From: Sacculina carcini
Lineage: Eukaryota > Arthropoda > Thecostraca > Sacculinidae
NCBI GenBank assembly: GCA_916048095.2
Contig: OU696592.1
Location: 1,076,626-1,140,625, forward strand
DNA length: 64,000 nt
Direction: 5' to 3'
Below the pieces are notes generated by a model. It was given only the letters and a program-made list of their open reading frames with translations. It was not told the origin of the DNA and searched no databases. Positions 1 through 11,508 of the stretch are shown in pieces (within the stretch, counting starts at the first letter, position 1; every line of letters starts with the position of its first letter). The position numbers were made by a program, and so were the translations under genes.

Positions 1-997
1 CGAGCGTATCAGAACAAGTTGAATGAGTGATTTGTGTAATTGCAATAATTAACAGAGCTAACAAATATTAATACCAGGTGCAACCCATAAAATGACATAC
101 TTGGATATCATTTTTCAGTGAAAATAACATTTTTTGTTTTTTTTGTGCTCAAAAATGGCACTTATTGTTTTTTGCTTACAAATGGCATTTTATGTGAAAA
201 AATAGTTTTCATGTGATCACATATAATTCCCAGCTCTAGTGATGAGTCATGGTTGTTTTGCGCCACATTCAGTGGTTTTCAAACTACTTGTTTGTGGTCG
301 AACTGGCCACACTCGTGATACGGCTCAAACAATGCTGTTTTTGACTAATTCCAGTGTTGAGCGTCGGCGTAATCGATGGAAATTGAGATCGAGTTAACTA
401 AATTTGTGATTCGCATACGTGTGTTTGCGCGTGCTAGTGTTTGTGTGTATGTACTGTTGTATGTGTATGTGTGATATGTGTATATGTGTGGTATATGTGT
501 TGTTGTTGGCCTCGTGTGACCGTTATGGGTTATGCGTGGTCGAGGCAGGTAATCGGTTCTCGAGCTTGAGACGTGTTAGAAGTTGAACGAGTGTTGGATT
601 TGCAAGATAAGTGAGCGTTGTTGAGTTATTTGGTCACGACAATTGGCTGTTTTCATTGTTATTGCATTAGTACACACATCTTGTTCACTGTTATTGGGGC
701 GGGTCACTTACCCATCCAAACACGGATGAATTATATCATAATTCAAATGTTTTCAAGAAAAAATCAATTTTGTGCAAAAACCTTTCAATAGTACACTAAA
801 GCTTATGTCATTTTCAGAATATTTAAAAAAAGTTCATCGGAAAATGATTTGAAATGTTTTCACAAGAAAAAGTTGGAAAGTTGAATCCCTAATCAGCGTA
901 GTCTTGAATGAGAACGATTTTCAATTCATGCTTGATTCATGCATGCTCATTCAAGCTTGATAAACCTATTTAATCCATCTATCCTAACCATTTGTTC
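1..997. other. Gene-free AT-rich stretch
   Basis: I see no supported gene here. Around 266-330 the sequence begins with CAGTGGTTTTCAAACTA, the kind of end found on hAT elements, and a related piece recurs at 43182-43245. Around 420-495 there is a TG-rich imperfect microsatellite. The stretch may be intergenic, or an intron of the glycine-rich gene on the minus strand. Confidence 0.5.
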
Positions 998-1310
998 GAC
1001 TCCGTGGTGCAGTTGTTAGCACACCCGCCTCACAAGCGGGAGGTCCGTGGTTCGAAACCCGGCGGAGCAGAATTTCATTGGGCGAATTCTACAATCCCAC
1101 AGCCCCTGTCCACCCAGCAGAAAAATGTGGTACCAGATATCAGTCATGAGTTGTGCCATGCATTCTGGGGAAGTGGCCCTCTCTGATACGTCTTACATCC
1201 TTGTGGCGTCATAGCGTGGAGAGGGTCGGTTCTGCGGTGGCAGAGAGCTGCACGGGGCAAGCTTGTGTGTTCATAAGCTTCGGCTTCTTCCCGTGTAGCA
1301 GCTGCCACTT
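998..1310 (+). repeat. tRNA-Val-like SINE, full-length copy 1
   Basis: The first 73 bases fold like a tRNA. There is a five-pair acceptor remnant, a D arm, a perfect anticodon stem CCCGC/GCGGG around loop CTCACAA (anticodon CAC, valine), and a B-box GGTTCGAAACC. The T stem and outer acceptor stem are mismatched, so this is a tRNA-derived SINE head with an internal Pol III promoter, not a working tRNA gene. A body of about 240 bases follows, ending near TAGCAGCTGCCACTT. Three more copies lie at 4045-4214, 4904-5216 and 34451-34726, which defines the family within this window. Confidence 0.9.
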
Positions 1311-1898
1311 AGCTTGTCAGCTTGCAGCTAGCTAGCAGCTTGTCAGCTTGTCGCAACTCGGTCGATATGTCGGAAAAACGCGAACGGGTAAAACATCTTT
1401 ACTTGTATTTCATTTCTCAATATTTACATAACACTTTTTCTTATAATTATTTGATTTGCATCTGGTGCTGGAACGTTTACAAACCAAAACCTGCAAAACA
1501 CACAAATGACAAATTAAAAAACCAACAATGATTGGCCAAACCGCTATACATGGTCATATCATAGTATTCTTCAATTGTATAGCGCGAAGTGTCAATCGTA
1601 GCACAAACTGAGAAAGTCCGCGAACACACTGAAATGTTTCAATGCGATAAACTGGCATTCAGAAGAAATATCATAACACAGCGTTATCAATTGAAGAAGT
1701 TTGAATCAGCAATTATCTTGTTTAGCTGAACAACACTTGTTGTCCTGGAACCAGTATACAGCACACCTAGTTGTGGTACTTTAGTCTAAATCAAAAATAG
1801 CTTTCATTATGCATGATGATAGGCAGTATGTAGATACTGATAGATATGACAAATATTTCCCCTTCTTCAAATTTGTGTATACCGTGACATATGCTTAC

Positions 1899-2291
1899 CG
1901 CCACCTCCGGGACCACCTCCCATGCCACCTCCCATGCCACCTCCCATTCCTCCACCTCCGGGACCACCTCCCATGCCACCTCCGGGACCACCTCCCATGC
2001 CACCTCCCATTCCTCCACCTCCGGGACCACCTCCCATGCCACCTCCCATGCCACCTCCCATTCCTCCACCTCCGGGACCACCTCCCATTCCACCGCCACC
2101 TCCGGGACCACCTCCCATTCCACCGCCACCTCCGGGACCACCTCCCATGCCACCTCCCATTCCACCGCCACCTCCGGGACCACCTCCCATGCCGCCACCT
2201 CCGGGACCACCTCCCATGCCACCTCCCATGCCGCCACCTCCGGGACCACCTCCCATGCCACCTCCTTGACGGACGCTGCCTCCGAATCCAC
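1899..2291 (-). CDS. Glycine-rich repeat protein, internal exon (downstream of the two seen)
   Basis: On the minus strand this exon follows a clean acceptor (TTTATCAG) and ends at a donor GTAAGC. It encodes GFGGSVRQ and then about 120 residues of GGMGGGPGG-type repeats made only of Gly, Met and Pro. It starts with two bases and ends with one, so it joins the exon at 2944-3196 in phase 1 and needs a further phase-1 exon to the left. I cannot find that exon, so the gene may run off the window or end in a short exon. The codons are dominated by GGT/GGA/GGC; ORFs in the other five frames here are shadows of the 9-10 codon repeat. Such compositions occur in structural secreted proteins (shell matrix, silk, cuticle), but no specific family is recognised. 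Confidence 0.6.
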
Positions 2292-2943
2292 CTGATAAAT
2301 GCATTTTGTTTGTTAAATAAGTCCACATTGAGACCAACATTGCGTCCCTTATCTGATCATTGAACATCGATGAAGTTTGCATATTTTACGACTGGAGAAA
2401 AACGCATATAGTGATACTAACACAAATAATATCTATATAAATATATAAGAGGAATAATATAATATAATTTATGGCAAGCGGAGAAGCGCGTGTCTCTCAT
2501 AAAATTTCGATGGATTTGCTCTATACCGTATAATTTCATATTATAAGCATAAAATTCATAAACATACATCATAGCACTGCTTGGTTATTTTATATCATGT
2601 TATAAGATCGTCAATGTCTTTATTTGGTCACTTATGCATAGACTACATGATATAATGCATGTAGTGCATTTATAAATTAATTTATAAGATCATGTATTGA
2701 CTTTCTTTAAGCGCTTCCAGTATTTGCGCTTTTCTTGTGTCATTCTGTCCATTTTCTGCAATAATAATAATAATAAAAGTATCAGGTTGATAAACATAAT
2801 TCGTTATTATTGTAGCAAGCGAGGAAACAAGAAATCGTTTGCAAATTATTTTCATTGTCAGATTTAGTGACAATATTTCATGAGAACATATTTGAAAAGC
2901 ATATCACCAACGAACTAATAAACAAAGAAAATATGCACATCAC

Positions 2944-3196
2944 CTCCGGGTCCACCTCCCATTCCACCGCCACCTCCGGGACCACCTCCCATTCCACCGC
3001 CACCTCCGGGACCACCTCCCATTCCACCGCCACCTCCGGGACCACCTCCCATTCCACCTCCACCTCCGGGACCACCTCCCATTCCACCGCCACCTCCGGG
3101 ACCACCTCCCATTCCACCACCACCACCACCACCTCCTGGGCCACCTCCTCCAGGACCACCGCGGCACATGGCCATCGTCACACACATTGCTACAAC
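2944..3196 (-). CDS. Glycine-rich repeat protein, upstream exon with signal-peptide-like start
   Basis: On the minus strand a strong acceptor (TTTGTTTTCAG) opens this exon. It reads VVAMCVTMAMCRGGPGG and then six near-identical 10-residue units (GGGGGMGGGP), and closes at a GTGATG donor after one base of a Gly codon. The hydrophobic opening followed by CRGG looks like the second half of a signal peptide, so an upstream first exon with the start codon is expected at higher coordinates, though a start at one of the in-exon Met codons is possible. Its phase (0 in, 1 out) matches the exon at 1899-2291 exactly. The 30-base units are almost identical in DNA as well as protein, so the array expanded recently. 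Function is inferred only: extracellular structural protein. Confidence 0.6.
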
Positions 3197-3581
3197 CTGA
3201 AAACAAACAAGATACACTTGGTATTTATTATCGTTCAGATGTATTTTTGAGCTAGAGACAGAATGCTACTATTTTCACATAGGGCATTTTAATGTTCCAT
3301 ACATTTGATCGGCTAATATTATTTAAAGATTGACTGGGTTATTATATTTTACCAGGAGCTTCATGTTGAAACTGTGAAAAATTCAACTGTGATGAAGTCC
3401 CTATACATTCCACTATTTATACCAAACAAGCATGAGTTTTTCTCACTAAAGATGACATGACATTTTTCCGTGTGAGATCGGTTATCATAGGGCTGTTTTT
3501 GCACGATGAGGTAGTAGATATAATATGTGTGTTGACACGTGTGAGCAATATCATCAGGGCTACGCATGTCTGTATGTTTGT

Positions 3582-3586
<5 letters not shown>
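3197..3586. other. Non-coding stretch beside the glycine-rich gene
   Basis: No supported gene or repeat is seen. The missing first exon of the glycine-rich gene would be expected in or beyond this stretch on the minus strand, but no convincing start plus donor could be picked. Confidence 0.3.

Positions 3587-3631
<45 letters not shown>
3587..3631. repeat. (TG)n microsatellite
   Basis: About 22 uninterrupted TG units. The overlapping Cys-Val and Thr-His reading frames are products of the repeat. Confidence 0.95.
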
Positions 3632-3632
<1 letters not shown>

Positions 3633-4044
3633 TGGTGGTGCAGCTGATGGGTATATGCGTGCTCATGTAGTCCCACACACAAGCACGCTTATTGACAGCG
3701 AAAAAATGGCAATAATGAGCTCAGGTGTTTGCATCACTTGTGAAGATGACGATGTGCTTTCATGTGCACTTCACGATATGCACGAGAATAGAAGCCTATA
3801 CTTTCACTGCGCATCAGTGTACACGGAAAAAGTGGGGAACTATTATGATGACTGTAATATGAACATTCAGAAATCGGCGCGTAAGCCTTTACTCAAGTGA
3901 ACACAATACCTACATAGGTCACGTACACGCTAGCACATGCACGTACACAATAACGTTTCGGGAATAGTCACTGCAAGAATTGCAATAATCCTCTCCTCCA
4001 AGTTGGAAAAAAACATTTTATCACTGCTGATCAAATGCACATCT

Positions 4045-4214
4045 GGGCTTCATGCATGACACAACACATGACTGATATCTGGTACCCATTTACTGCTGGT
4101 TGGACAGGGGCTGTTTGATTATAGAATTCACCCAAGAAATTCTGCTCCGCCGGGTTACGAACCACGGGCCTCCCGCTTGTGAAGCGGGTGTGCTAACCAC
4201 TACATCACGGAGTC
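4045..4214 (-). repeat. tRNA-Val-like SINE, copy 2 (3' truncated)
   Basis: On the minus strand this holds the tRNA-like head (anticodon stem CCCGC/GCGGG with a variant loop, B box altered to GGTTCGTAACC) and the first part of the body. It stops near the TGCATG segment that lies mid-body in the full copies. It is more diverged than copies 1 and 3. Confidence 0.85.
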
Positions 4215-4903
4215 CAGAAAGCGGAGATTGACATTAGCTAAAAATACCACCATTTTCCAATATTAAACATCCAGCAAATGATCCGGTGTAATAGGCGCGA
4301 ATTTGAATCAACGCACAAGAACAGTTTCATGCAGGCCATGAGCAGTAAACGCTAAGATGTATGATGCAGAATGAGATGCATGGTTGGCTCAGACTGTGCA
4401 CCATTTGATGAGAGCGTCATGTTTCATTAAATATATTTCAAGGAATCGTCTTTGCTACGGAAAGGTAAACTCCAGTTATTCTAAGGGTATGAACTTGAAT
4501 ATTGGCCTCTCGTTGGGTCATTCATGAACACGGTCGACTGCCTGACAATACCCGAAGTTCAGAATCTGGAATGCTTGAGAAACATTGTCGGATTCGTGCA
4601 GCGTTGGCTTTGAATTACACGGCGTATATGAGTGTTATAGACGGATAAGCTAAGCCATTGAATTTAAGGGAAGAACGTTTTGATGATGGATATCATATTA
4701 CATGTTAATGGATGAAAAATCACCACTCAACTTGGAAAAATCATGAAAGTCTTCAGGCATATACAGATATGTTCAGTAGGGTTATATATAGCAACAACAG
4801 CAGTAGCTGTATCAGCTCTCTAGAACACTGAATAAGTTTGAAGCGGGTCTGGCCACAAATTCCGCTTGTTAGAACAAGACTAGTGGTTAAAGGTTAAATG
4901 CCT

Positions 4904-5216
4904 AAGTGGCAGCTGCTACACGGGAAGAAGCCGAAGCTTATGAACACACGGGTGTGTCCCGTGCAGCTCGCTGCCACCGCAGAACCGACCCTCTCCACGC
5001 TATGACGCCACAAGAACGTAAGACGTATTAGAGAGGGCCACCTCCCCAGAATGCATGGCACAACTCATGACTGATATATGGTACCATCATTTTCTGCTGG
5101 TTGGACAGGGGCTGTGGGATTGTAGAATTCGCCCAATGAGATTCTGCTCCGCCGGGTTTCGAACCACGGACCTCCCGCTTGTGAGGCGGGTGTGCTAACA
5201 ACTACACCACGGAGTC
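4904..5216 (-). repeat. tRNA-Val-like SINE, full-length copy 3
   Basis: Full-length inverse of copy 1, with an intact B box and the same terminal TAGCAGCTGCCACTT. It lies 690 bases from copy 2 in the same orientation. Confidence 0.9.
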
Positions 5217-5528
5217 CACAGTCCATGGTTATGCTCACTCGGCTGAATTATGCTCATACTGTGAGAGTCAGCACTTAATTTACGCATTAATAATGAGAAG
5301 TATTTAACGTGTTTAAAACTTTAATTTCTGTGAATGAGTTTGTTTATTAATTGTTTGTTGCAGCTCTGATTGCAAATTATTTCGGAAAAAATATATGTAA
5401 GTGTGAATCTTGATGTGGCACGTTTTCCTGCCACTCATAGAAAAGAGATGAAACCATGGCACATATCTAGGAATAAACACGTTTAACTAGATTTGTTATA
5501 ATACATATTTATAACTCATTTCTATAAC

Positions 5529-5712
5529 CCTGCGGTCAGGGGATAAGAATACTGCCGCCGTACCCGCTGCGTGTCGTAAGAGGTGACTAAAAGCGGACCC
5601 CCTGCTTCTTCCCTCCCTGTACTCCCACACCAAGGGGGAGTGATAATCCAACAGGGTTGGCACCTCCTTGAATTAATGCAGCTTTCTCCTGTCCTATCCC
5701 TCTACACGAACT
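5529..5712 (+). repeat. Dispersed repeat with CTGCGTGTCGTAAGAGG core, copy 1
   Basis: This shares a long, well-conserved block with 29678-29850: CTGCG(G/A)TCAGGGGATAAGA, then the TGCGTGTCGT core and GGYGACTAAAA. Both copies end in a TCCTGTCCTATC-like segment and an A-rich tail. The A-rich tail and lack of a reading frame suggest a SINE-like retroposon. The head is not clearly tRNA-like. Confidence 0.75.
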
Positions 5713-5921
5713 ATAAAAAAAATCATTTATATTGATTAAACTGTGTTTCGCAATTCATTATTACTAATGTTGGCAGAACACTGCTGATGCAACATTGAAA
5801 TAATGGCAAAAAAAGGAAAACATGGCACGCCATTACAAACGACGCGCCAACCATGAGATGTTTATCGTTATATTTTGTTGTTTTGTGATCGTGTAGAGCT
5901 TTTATTATCGTATTATCCTGT

Positions 5922-6197
5922 TGTGGTGTGATCGTGTGCAGTGAGAGAGAGTGTGTGTGTGAAAGATTGTGTGTGCGTGAACGTGTTAGTGTGTCTATAT
6001 GTGATCGTGTATGGTTGAATTGTATATTGCGTGCGAGAGTGTGTGAGCGAGTGTGTATAGCTGTGTCGGTGAGTGTGTGCAGTTGTTTCGGTGTGTGTGT
6101 GTGTGTGTGTGTGTATGTGTTTGTTGAGTATGCATGCCCCGCGGCGGCGAGCAATTGACCGGCTCGCCGCTGATTGGTTGTTACGGCGGGTGAGGAC

Positions 6198-6233
<36 letters not shown>

Positions 6234-7317
6234 CCCGTGTTTCACGGTGTGAGCTTGGAGTCGTGTTTGTGGTGCGATCGGAGTGTGACGTCTTGTAGGC
6301 ACGCGTGGGCATCACCGCCCCACGCGCGCCTGTCTGTAATATATTTTAGTTTCTGGTTTCTTTTACAAGCTATTTCGGCCTTTTTGCTTTGAAAGTATTG
6401 TTTGTCTGCGACCCGGCTTCAGCAGCAGAGATTCAGCAGTGCTCTCCAGTATTAGCAGTGGCTTGGAAGATGTGGAGGTGCTCGGCGGCGTGTCAGATTG
6501 GTGTGCAGGGGGACGGCAGGAAAGCATGGTGCCGGCAGAAGGCAGCGGGGGAGCTGTGGCCGAGGGTTGCTGGTCGTCCCGCCTGCACTGGTGGTGGACT
6601 CGTCGCCGGGCAGCTGGCAGTTTGCTGGTGGAGGCAGCTGGTGCTGGAGGGCAGGCGAAATAAAGGTGCTGATGAGGCCGGATGAGGAAAGGATCGACGA
6701 CGACGGCGTGGCCTGCGTGTGCGGCGACGTCACGGCTGTCTGCGGCAGGGTGCTGAAGAGCACTGGAGTCGACGGGAGCATAGTGGGTGCTGGGGTCGAA
6801 GTGTTTTGCCCTGTCGCGGCAGCCGGCGATGAAAAGGACGGCAGGCTGCGGCGGAGCACTGAAGAGCACGGGCGAGGCGGGAGCGTGGTGCATGCTGGGG
6901 CCTGGCGTGTTGTGTTTCGCCGCAGCCGAGGTGTGTGCATCTGGTGGAGGCCGTCGTTGAATTATATTTTGTTTATTGGTTCATTTTTCCTGGTTTGCTT
7001 GGTTCGCGGTCTTTTGTTGATTTATGTTTCTTTAAAACAGGTGGAGGTGTGGTGTGATCGTGTGCAGTGAGAGAGAGTGTGTGTGTGAAAGATTGTGTGT
7101 GCGTGAACGTGTTAGTGTGTCTATATGTGATCGTGTATGGTTGAATTGTATATTGCGTGCGAGAGTGTGTGAGCGAGTGTGTATAGCTGTGTCGGTGACT
7201 GTGTGCAGTTGTTTCGGTGTGTGTGTGTGTGTGTATGTGTTTGTCGAGTATGCATGCCCCGCGGCGGCGAGCAATTGACCGGCTCGCCGCTGATTGGTTG
7301 TTACGGCGGGTGAGGAC

Positions 7318-7353
<36 letters not shown>

Positions 7354-7487
7354 CCCGTGTTTCACGGTGTGAGCTTGGAGTCGTGTTTGTGGTGCGATCT
7401 GAGTGTGACGTCTTGTAGGCGCGCGTGGGGCGGTGATGCCCACGCGCGCCTGTCTGTAATATATTTTAGTTTCTGGTTTCTTTTTAT
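5922..7487 (+). mobile_element. Small non-autonomous LTR-flanked element (TRIM-like), whole
   Basis: Two direct repeats of about 440 bases (5922-6365 and 7048-7487) flank a GC-rich internal part of about 680 bases with no recognisable retroelement protein. Each repeat begins TGTGGTGTGATC. A purine-rich GGTGGAGG lies directly before the right repeat, as a polypurine tract would. TCCTGT sits just outside both ends (5916-5921 and 7488-7493), a candidate target-site duplication. The terminal repeats are nearly identical, so insertion was recent. It looks structurally whole but codes for nothing, so it would have moved using another element's proteins. Confidence 0.75.
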
Positions 7488-7499
7488 TCCTGTGCTGGC

Positions 7500-7598
7500 A
7501 TTGTCAGTGTATATTTAATGTTTCTCTTGCATAGGTACTCGTCTGCGCGCCTGTGAGGATGGGCGCTATACCAAATAAACTGTTGTTGTTGTTGTCAA
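7500..7598 (+). mobile_element. CR1/L2-type LINE 3' tail fragment
   Basis: The segment GGCGCTATACCAAATAAAC followed by (TTG)n matches the 3' end of the LINE at 20.0-24.2 kb (GGCGCTATACAAAATACATG then TTG repeats). Only the tail is present, a common 5'-truncated outcome of LINE insertion. Confidence 0.7.
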
Positions 7599-7734
7599 GT
7601 TTGTATAAGTGATGATGTGTATGTCTATGGAATTCGACACATCGACACGCACACCAATGCAATGTGCGGTGGCGGAAAGATGCACACACACATATACACA
7701 TACATGTACGATGGCTTACACATACATCTATCTA

Positions 7735-7813
7735 CGAATATATCTACGAGGTTCGAACCACAAACCTCTGACACGAGAGTTCAGCGTCTAAGCCAGTGAG
7801 CTACTCGGGAGCT
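7735..7813 (-). repeat. tRNA-like SINE head, second family
   Basis: On the minus strand GCTCCCGAGTAGCTCACTGG supplies an acceptor start and A box, and GTGGTTCGAACC supplies a B box, with tRNA-like spacing. The acceptor end does not pair and the anticodon stem is weak, so this is a tRNA-derived promoter segment, not a tRNA gene. Its body would extend to lower coordinates (about 7620-7735), which are rich in CA/TG. Confidence 0.5.
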
Positions 7814-8699
7814 TACGGTGAACATGATGGACAAAATGAACACCAGTGAAAATTGTTACTTGGCTGCTTAAGGCAATTTTAGTTTAATTTCACAGATGGA
7901 TGATAGCAAAACAAAGTTCAATATTTCTTGGGCGAAAAAATGGTTAAGTTGAAATTCATTCCATTTATAAGCTCGCATTTTAATGCTTGCATTACTAGAG
8001 ATGCGACCTCAAAAAACTGATGTTTTTGTATAAAAAAACGTTTATTCGTGTTTTTAAGCTTTCTTTCGAGTTCTTCTCGGTTAGCTTGTAACAACACAAA
8101 GCACAACTTCTACCGATCAAAATGAATGTGTATTAACAGACAAGCGCCTACAAGACCACACAACACCGTTACCACGCCCGAACACCGACTCCCTCCACGA
8201 ACCCAGAGGACAAAGAAAGGACACCATTGCATACGCGCACACACACTCACATACACATGCAGAGCAAACCAACGCCACAACGACACCTGACACTCACACT
8301 TGCAATCTTGCACACTCCTCGCTGCAATAAAACACATGCACAATGAAGCCATCCACACAAGTACGCACCTCTCTCACACTCTACAATCACTCAACCATGC
8401 ATACACACCTAAACTACCATGCACAAATCGTTACGCCATTACAATTAAGCCACATTCAGTAAATGAGCCGTATAATTGCTGCAAACTTGGTGTGGTTCCG
8501 CTTGAGGGAAAGCGGTCGCACGTGAATGACGTCACGGCATGCTAGCCAATCAGGATTGAGTGCCAAGAGATAAGATAAACTTGTATTTGCAAATGGCAAT
8601 CAATATATGGCAGATAGATACACATCGACGGGTGAGACATCAATTAATATGATGAGTCTAGCAGTCCTCAGTTATCAAGTAGACGGTGAAAAAACTAAT
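7814..8699. other. Non-coding stretch
   Basis: No supported gene. A CA-rich segment lies near 8230-8420 and a lone TGACGTCA palindrome near 8526. Nothing ties either to a transcript. Confidence 0.3.
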
Positions 8700-8704
8700 G
8701 GTAT

Positions 8705-8800
8705 CTCGCAAGAGCGTATATTTGTGTCGAGGCTCGGGGGTGACAGCCATCATGCATTAGTGTTTAAGGTTGACTCAGTTGGTTAATTGTTTGGTACTCT
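8705..8800 (+). repeat. Unclassified dispersed repeat, copy 1
   Basis: About 95 bases resemble 47643-47735: GCGTATATTTGTGTCGAGGC and then CCATCATGCATTAGTGTT, with matching order and spacing. No family assigned. Confidence 0.7.
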
Positions 8801-9015
8801 CAAACATTTTCGGTATATTCAATCACAACACACATGCCTCGATGAAAACTATACTGTGTAGAATTGTATACGCACACACTTGTTTGTATTGGTGCGTTTT
8901 GCTATGCTGATTTTGATGAGAATTCACCCAATACATTGAACTCAGCAGAATTATTGGGGGTATAATTGCATATTTTTATATTTCACAAACATTTTCACCC
9001 TTGATTTCCCCAAAA

Positions 9016-10356
9016 TAGTATTGATTTTATTTTTGTTTCCTAATTCCTAGTCAGTGTGGTTCACGAGCGGCGTAAAATGATCAAAGTTGGCAGAAACGCC
9101 CATCCCCAGACAACAGCAATAACTACAAGCTGCATTGAACCAGCACATTGCACGTTTGAGCTGCAACATTTTGACGTTATATACTGAGTAGTAGCATAAT
9201 TCTGGCGACCTTGAATCGCAATCATGATTTCACCATGTCTTGAGCGAGTTTCAAGTGGCATTACGTGTATTGAAATCATCACTGAAACAGTATAATAATC
9301 GCCACCAGACGATAACATGTGATAGCATAGTGTGAAACTAATCGACTGACACCAAACATAGTGCAGGAAACAGTGCAACAAGCAAATGCAACAAAACGTG
9401 TGCTTAATTCAGCCGAACAATTTCCCAGCGTGCACTACCAGCTCAATAGATTGAAGTAGACGTCAACAATCACCCAAATTGCAGATACTAAGCCAAGAAC
9501 AGTCTGAAAAAGAAAAAATCGCGCCACTGGGCGCGGCTGCAAGTGGTTTCCGCCAGGCGCCGCCACGGACACTGGCTGCGGCATCTGGCGTGTTTGTATG
9601 TGTGTGTGTGTATTTCTGTATGAGGCAATAGTCAGTCGTCAAATAAACTCTCTTGGTAGTACTGTGTTTCACCGGTGTAGCGAGGCGGCGCGATGCCTAA
9701 CATCTCAGCATTGCGCCGCCTAACGACTCCGCTACAGCACTACCAGCTCATTAGATCGAGGCGTTCGTCAATAATCACCCAAATTGCACATCCTAAGGCC
9801 AGAACAAGCTGAAAAAGAAAGAATTCGGCTTCGTTAAACGAATAAGCAGTGTCAATATGTTTCCGTGGCAATTATTTCTCCAAGTATTTAGTTTCAACCA
9901 GTTATCAATGCAAAAAACCCATTAAAAAACTATCACCTCACAGCCAGATTCACTCACTGAGTTCCCTCACAGCTATCACCTCACACTTTGATCCAAATAT
10001 CTTTGATTCTTTGATTTGATTCAGCGAAATTCCATGAAGAATACTGATATCAGGTTGATACATTTTTCTTGATCACTTCATTGTCTGCTATTGGTTAGGC
10101 CAGATACATCGGAGCAAAACGTATAGCTGTTGAAAAAGATATACTCACTCCGGAAATTCCAACACTGAGAATTATTATAAATTCTGTATCCATTATCGAT
10201 GCTACTACGAATCAGAATACAAATAGTCCGAACAAATGCACCGCACTGAAATGTCTGGCAAGCGCAATGATTCTGACCAGCGTGTTGCACGAAGGAAGCA
10301 CACCTTACTATATACTGCCATCTAGCAGGAAAAAGCGTCTGTGCTTGCGTGCTTGC
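9016..10356 (+). repeat. 1.34 kb repeat, copy 1
   Basis: Nearly identical to 12017-12636 plus 15674-16400. Inside it, a block of about 90 bases (9433-9522) is itself repeated at 9735-9827. Between the two lies a (TG)n run and a GC-rich imperfect inverted repeat (9680-9736: GAGGCGGCGCGATGC against GCATTGCGCCGCC). No reading frame is convincing on either strand. Its right edge meets the Gypsy fossil exactly. Confidence 0.85.
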
Positions 10357-11508
10357 AGATACATAGCCAGTGCACATACTGCGGCCGTTCGCACGGCTCA
10401 CCCAGAGCAGAATTTTGTCCGGCTCGCAATACAAAATGCAATGCGTGCGGTCGGCTTGGTCACTGGGCCGTTGTGTGCAGGTCAAATGGAAGGATGAGTG
10501 CAACAACCAAATTCAAACCGGTCAAAGAGGTCACCATTTTGTCCTGCGCGGATCCACAAGACAAAAGATTGATATGCAACGCAAGAGTCACAGTCGAGTC
10601 AGGCCAATCAGCAGACATCGAACTTCAGGTAGATACCGGTGATAGTGTCTCTGTCATGAGTTTGCCGCTAGCAGGGAAGCTTTTCAGAGGCTCAGCGGTA
10701 ACAGCGTCTGACACTCAGTTCTTCGGCATTGGTCGACGCCCGCTGAAAGTCGTCGGAACTCTACCAGTATCACTGTCGGTGATAGCACGACTATGGCTGA
10801 TTTTTCATTATCGATACCAGATATTCAGAAGGTATATTGGGCTTATTCACGCTAGCGAAACTTGGAGTTACGATTCAACCCGGAAAAGGACAGGTGTTGA
10901 AAATAGTAACCGAACCAAAAGAAGTCACAGCTCTAATACCAAACAAAAGGTATTGCCACAAAACCAGATTGAAGCAAAACGACGCACCAACAGCGCATCC
11001 TCTGCGTCAGCTGCCATTCTCCGCAAACGCACGACAGCGTACGACAGTCGCTGTTTTGGCTGAGAAGGGGGAGCAGAGAGAAGTCACGACAGTTACAGTG
11101 ACGTCACGACAGCGACACGACAGCTACTGTGACGAGGACACAGCAGTGTCAGGCTGTGATCCGGTCAGATCCACTGTGCGCAACATCGGCATTTCTGCAG
11201 GTCTGCAGCGGCCAAGTCGGCGAGGCGCGGTCTGCAAGCCGGTGGGCTCCGGCTTCCGACGTTCCGGAGTTATTTGGATAAATTGCCGTTCGCGAACCAG
11301 GCGATGTAGCTGCCGTAGATATCGACCTCGACGATTCCTCACCACCACGTGCGACGGCACCGACGGTCGACATCAGAAACCTCAGTGCTGCTGGGGCTGC
11401 GATCCCGGCATCGGTGAAAACTGGCGGCGTCGCTGCCAAAAAGCTTGCTACTATCGACGAAAACCCCGCTTATTTTTCTGATGGTGTGTAGTATTTTAAG
11501 TGAGGGGG
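10357..11508 (+). mobile_element. Ty3/Gypsy retrotransposon fossil: gag zinc knuckles and protease
   Basis: A fragment of a Ty3/Gypsy-type (metavirus-like) element. It carries a pair of zinc knuckles (CTYCGRSHG, then CNACGRLGHWAVVC) followed by an aspartic-protease segment with the QVDTGDSVSVM active-site motif. This knuckle-then-protease order is typical of the invertebrate K02A2.6-like Gypsy lineage. Reverse transcriptase, RNase H and integrase are absent. The element is broken and incomplete, with several disruptions. A purine-rich GTGAGGGGG near 11501 precedes the LTR. Confidence 0.75.

Noticed and set aside
998-1070. Functional tRNA-Val gene
   Set aside because: T stem and outer acceptor stem mismatched, and the segment recurs with a shared body; it is a SINE head.
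6363-7070. Overlapping frames of 160-190 codons in the small LTR element interior
   Set aside because: GC-rich sequence open in several frames on both strands; no retroelement motif.
9061-9381. 106-112 codon minus-strand frame present in both 1.34 kb repeats
   Set aside because: Conservation is explained by the copies being nearly identical in DNA; no motif or synonymous bias visible.
10078-10506. 142-codon minus-strand frame
   Set aside because: Overlaps the antisense of the Gypsy knuckle region and the 1.34 kb repeat; no family resemblance.
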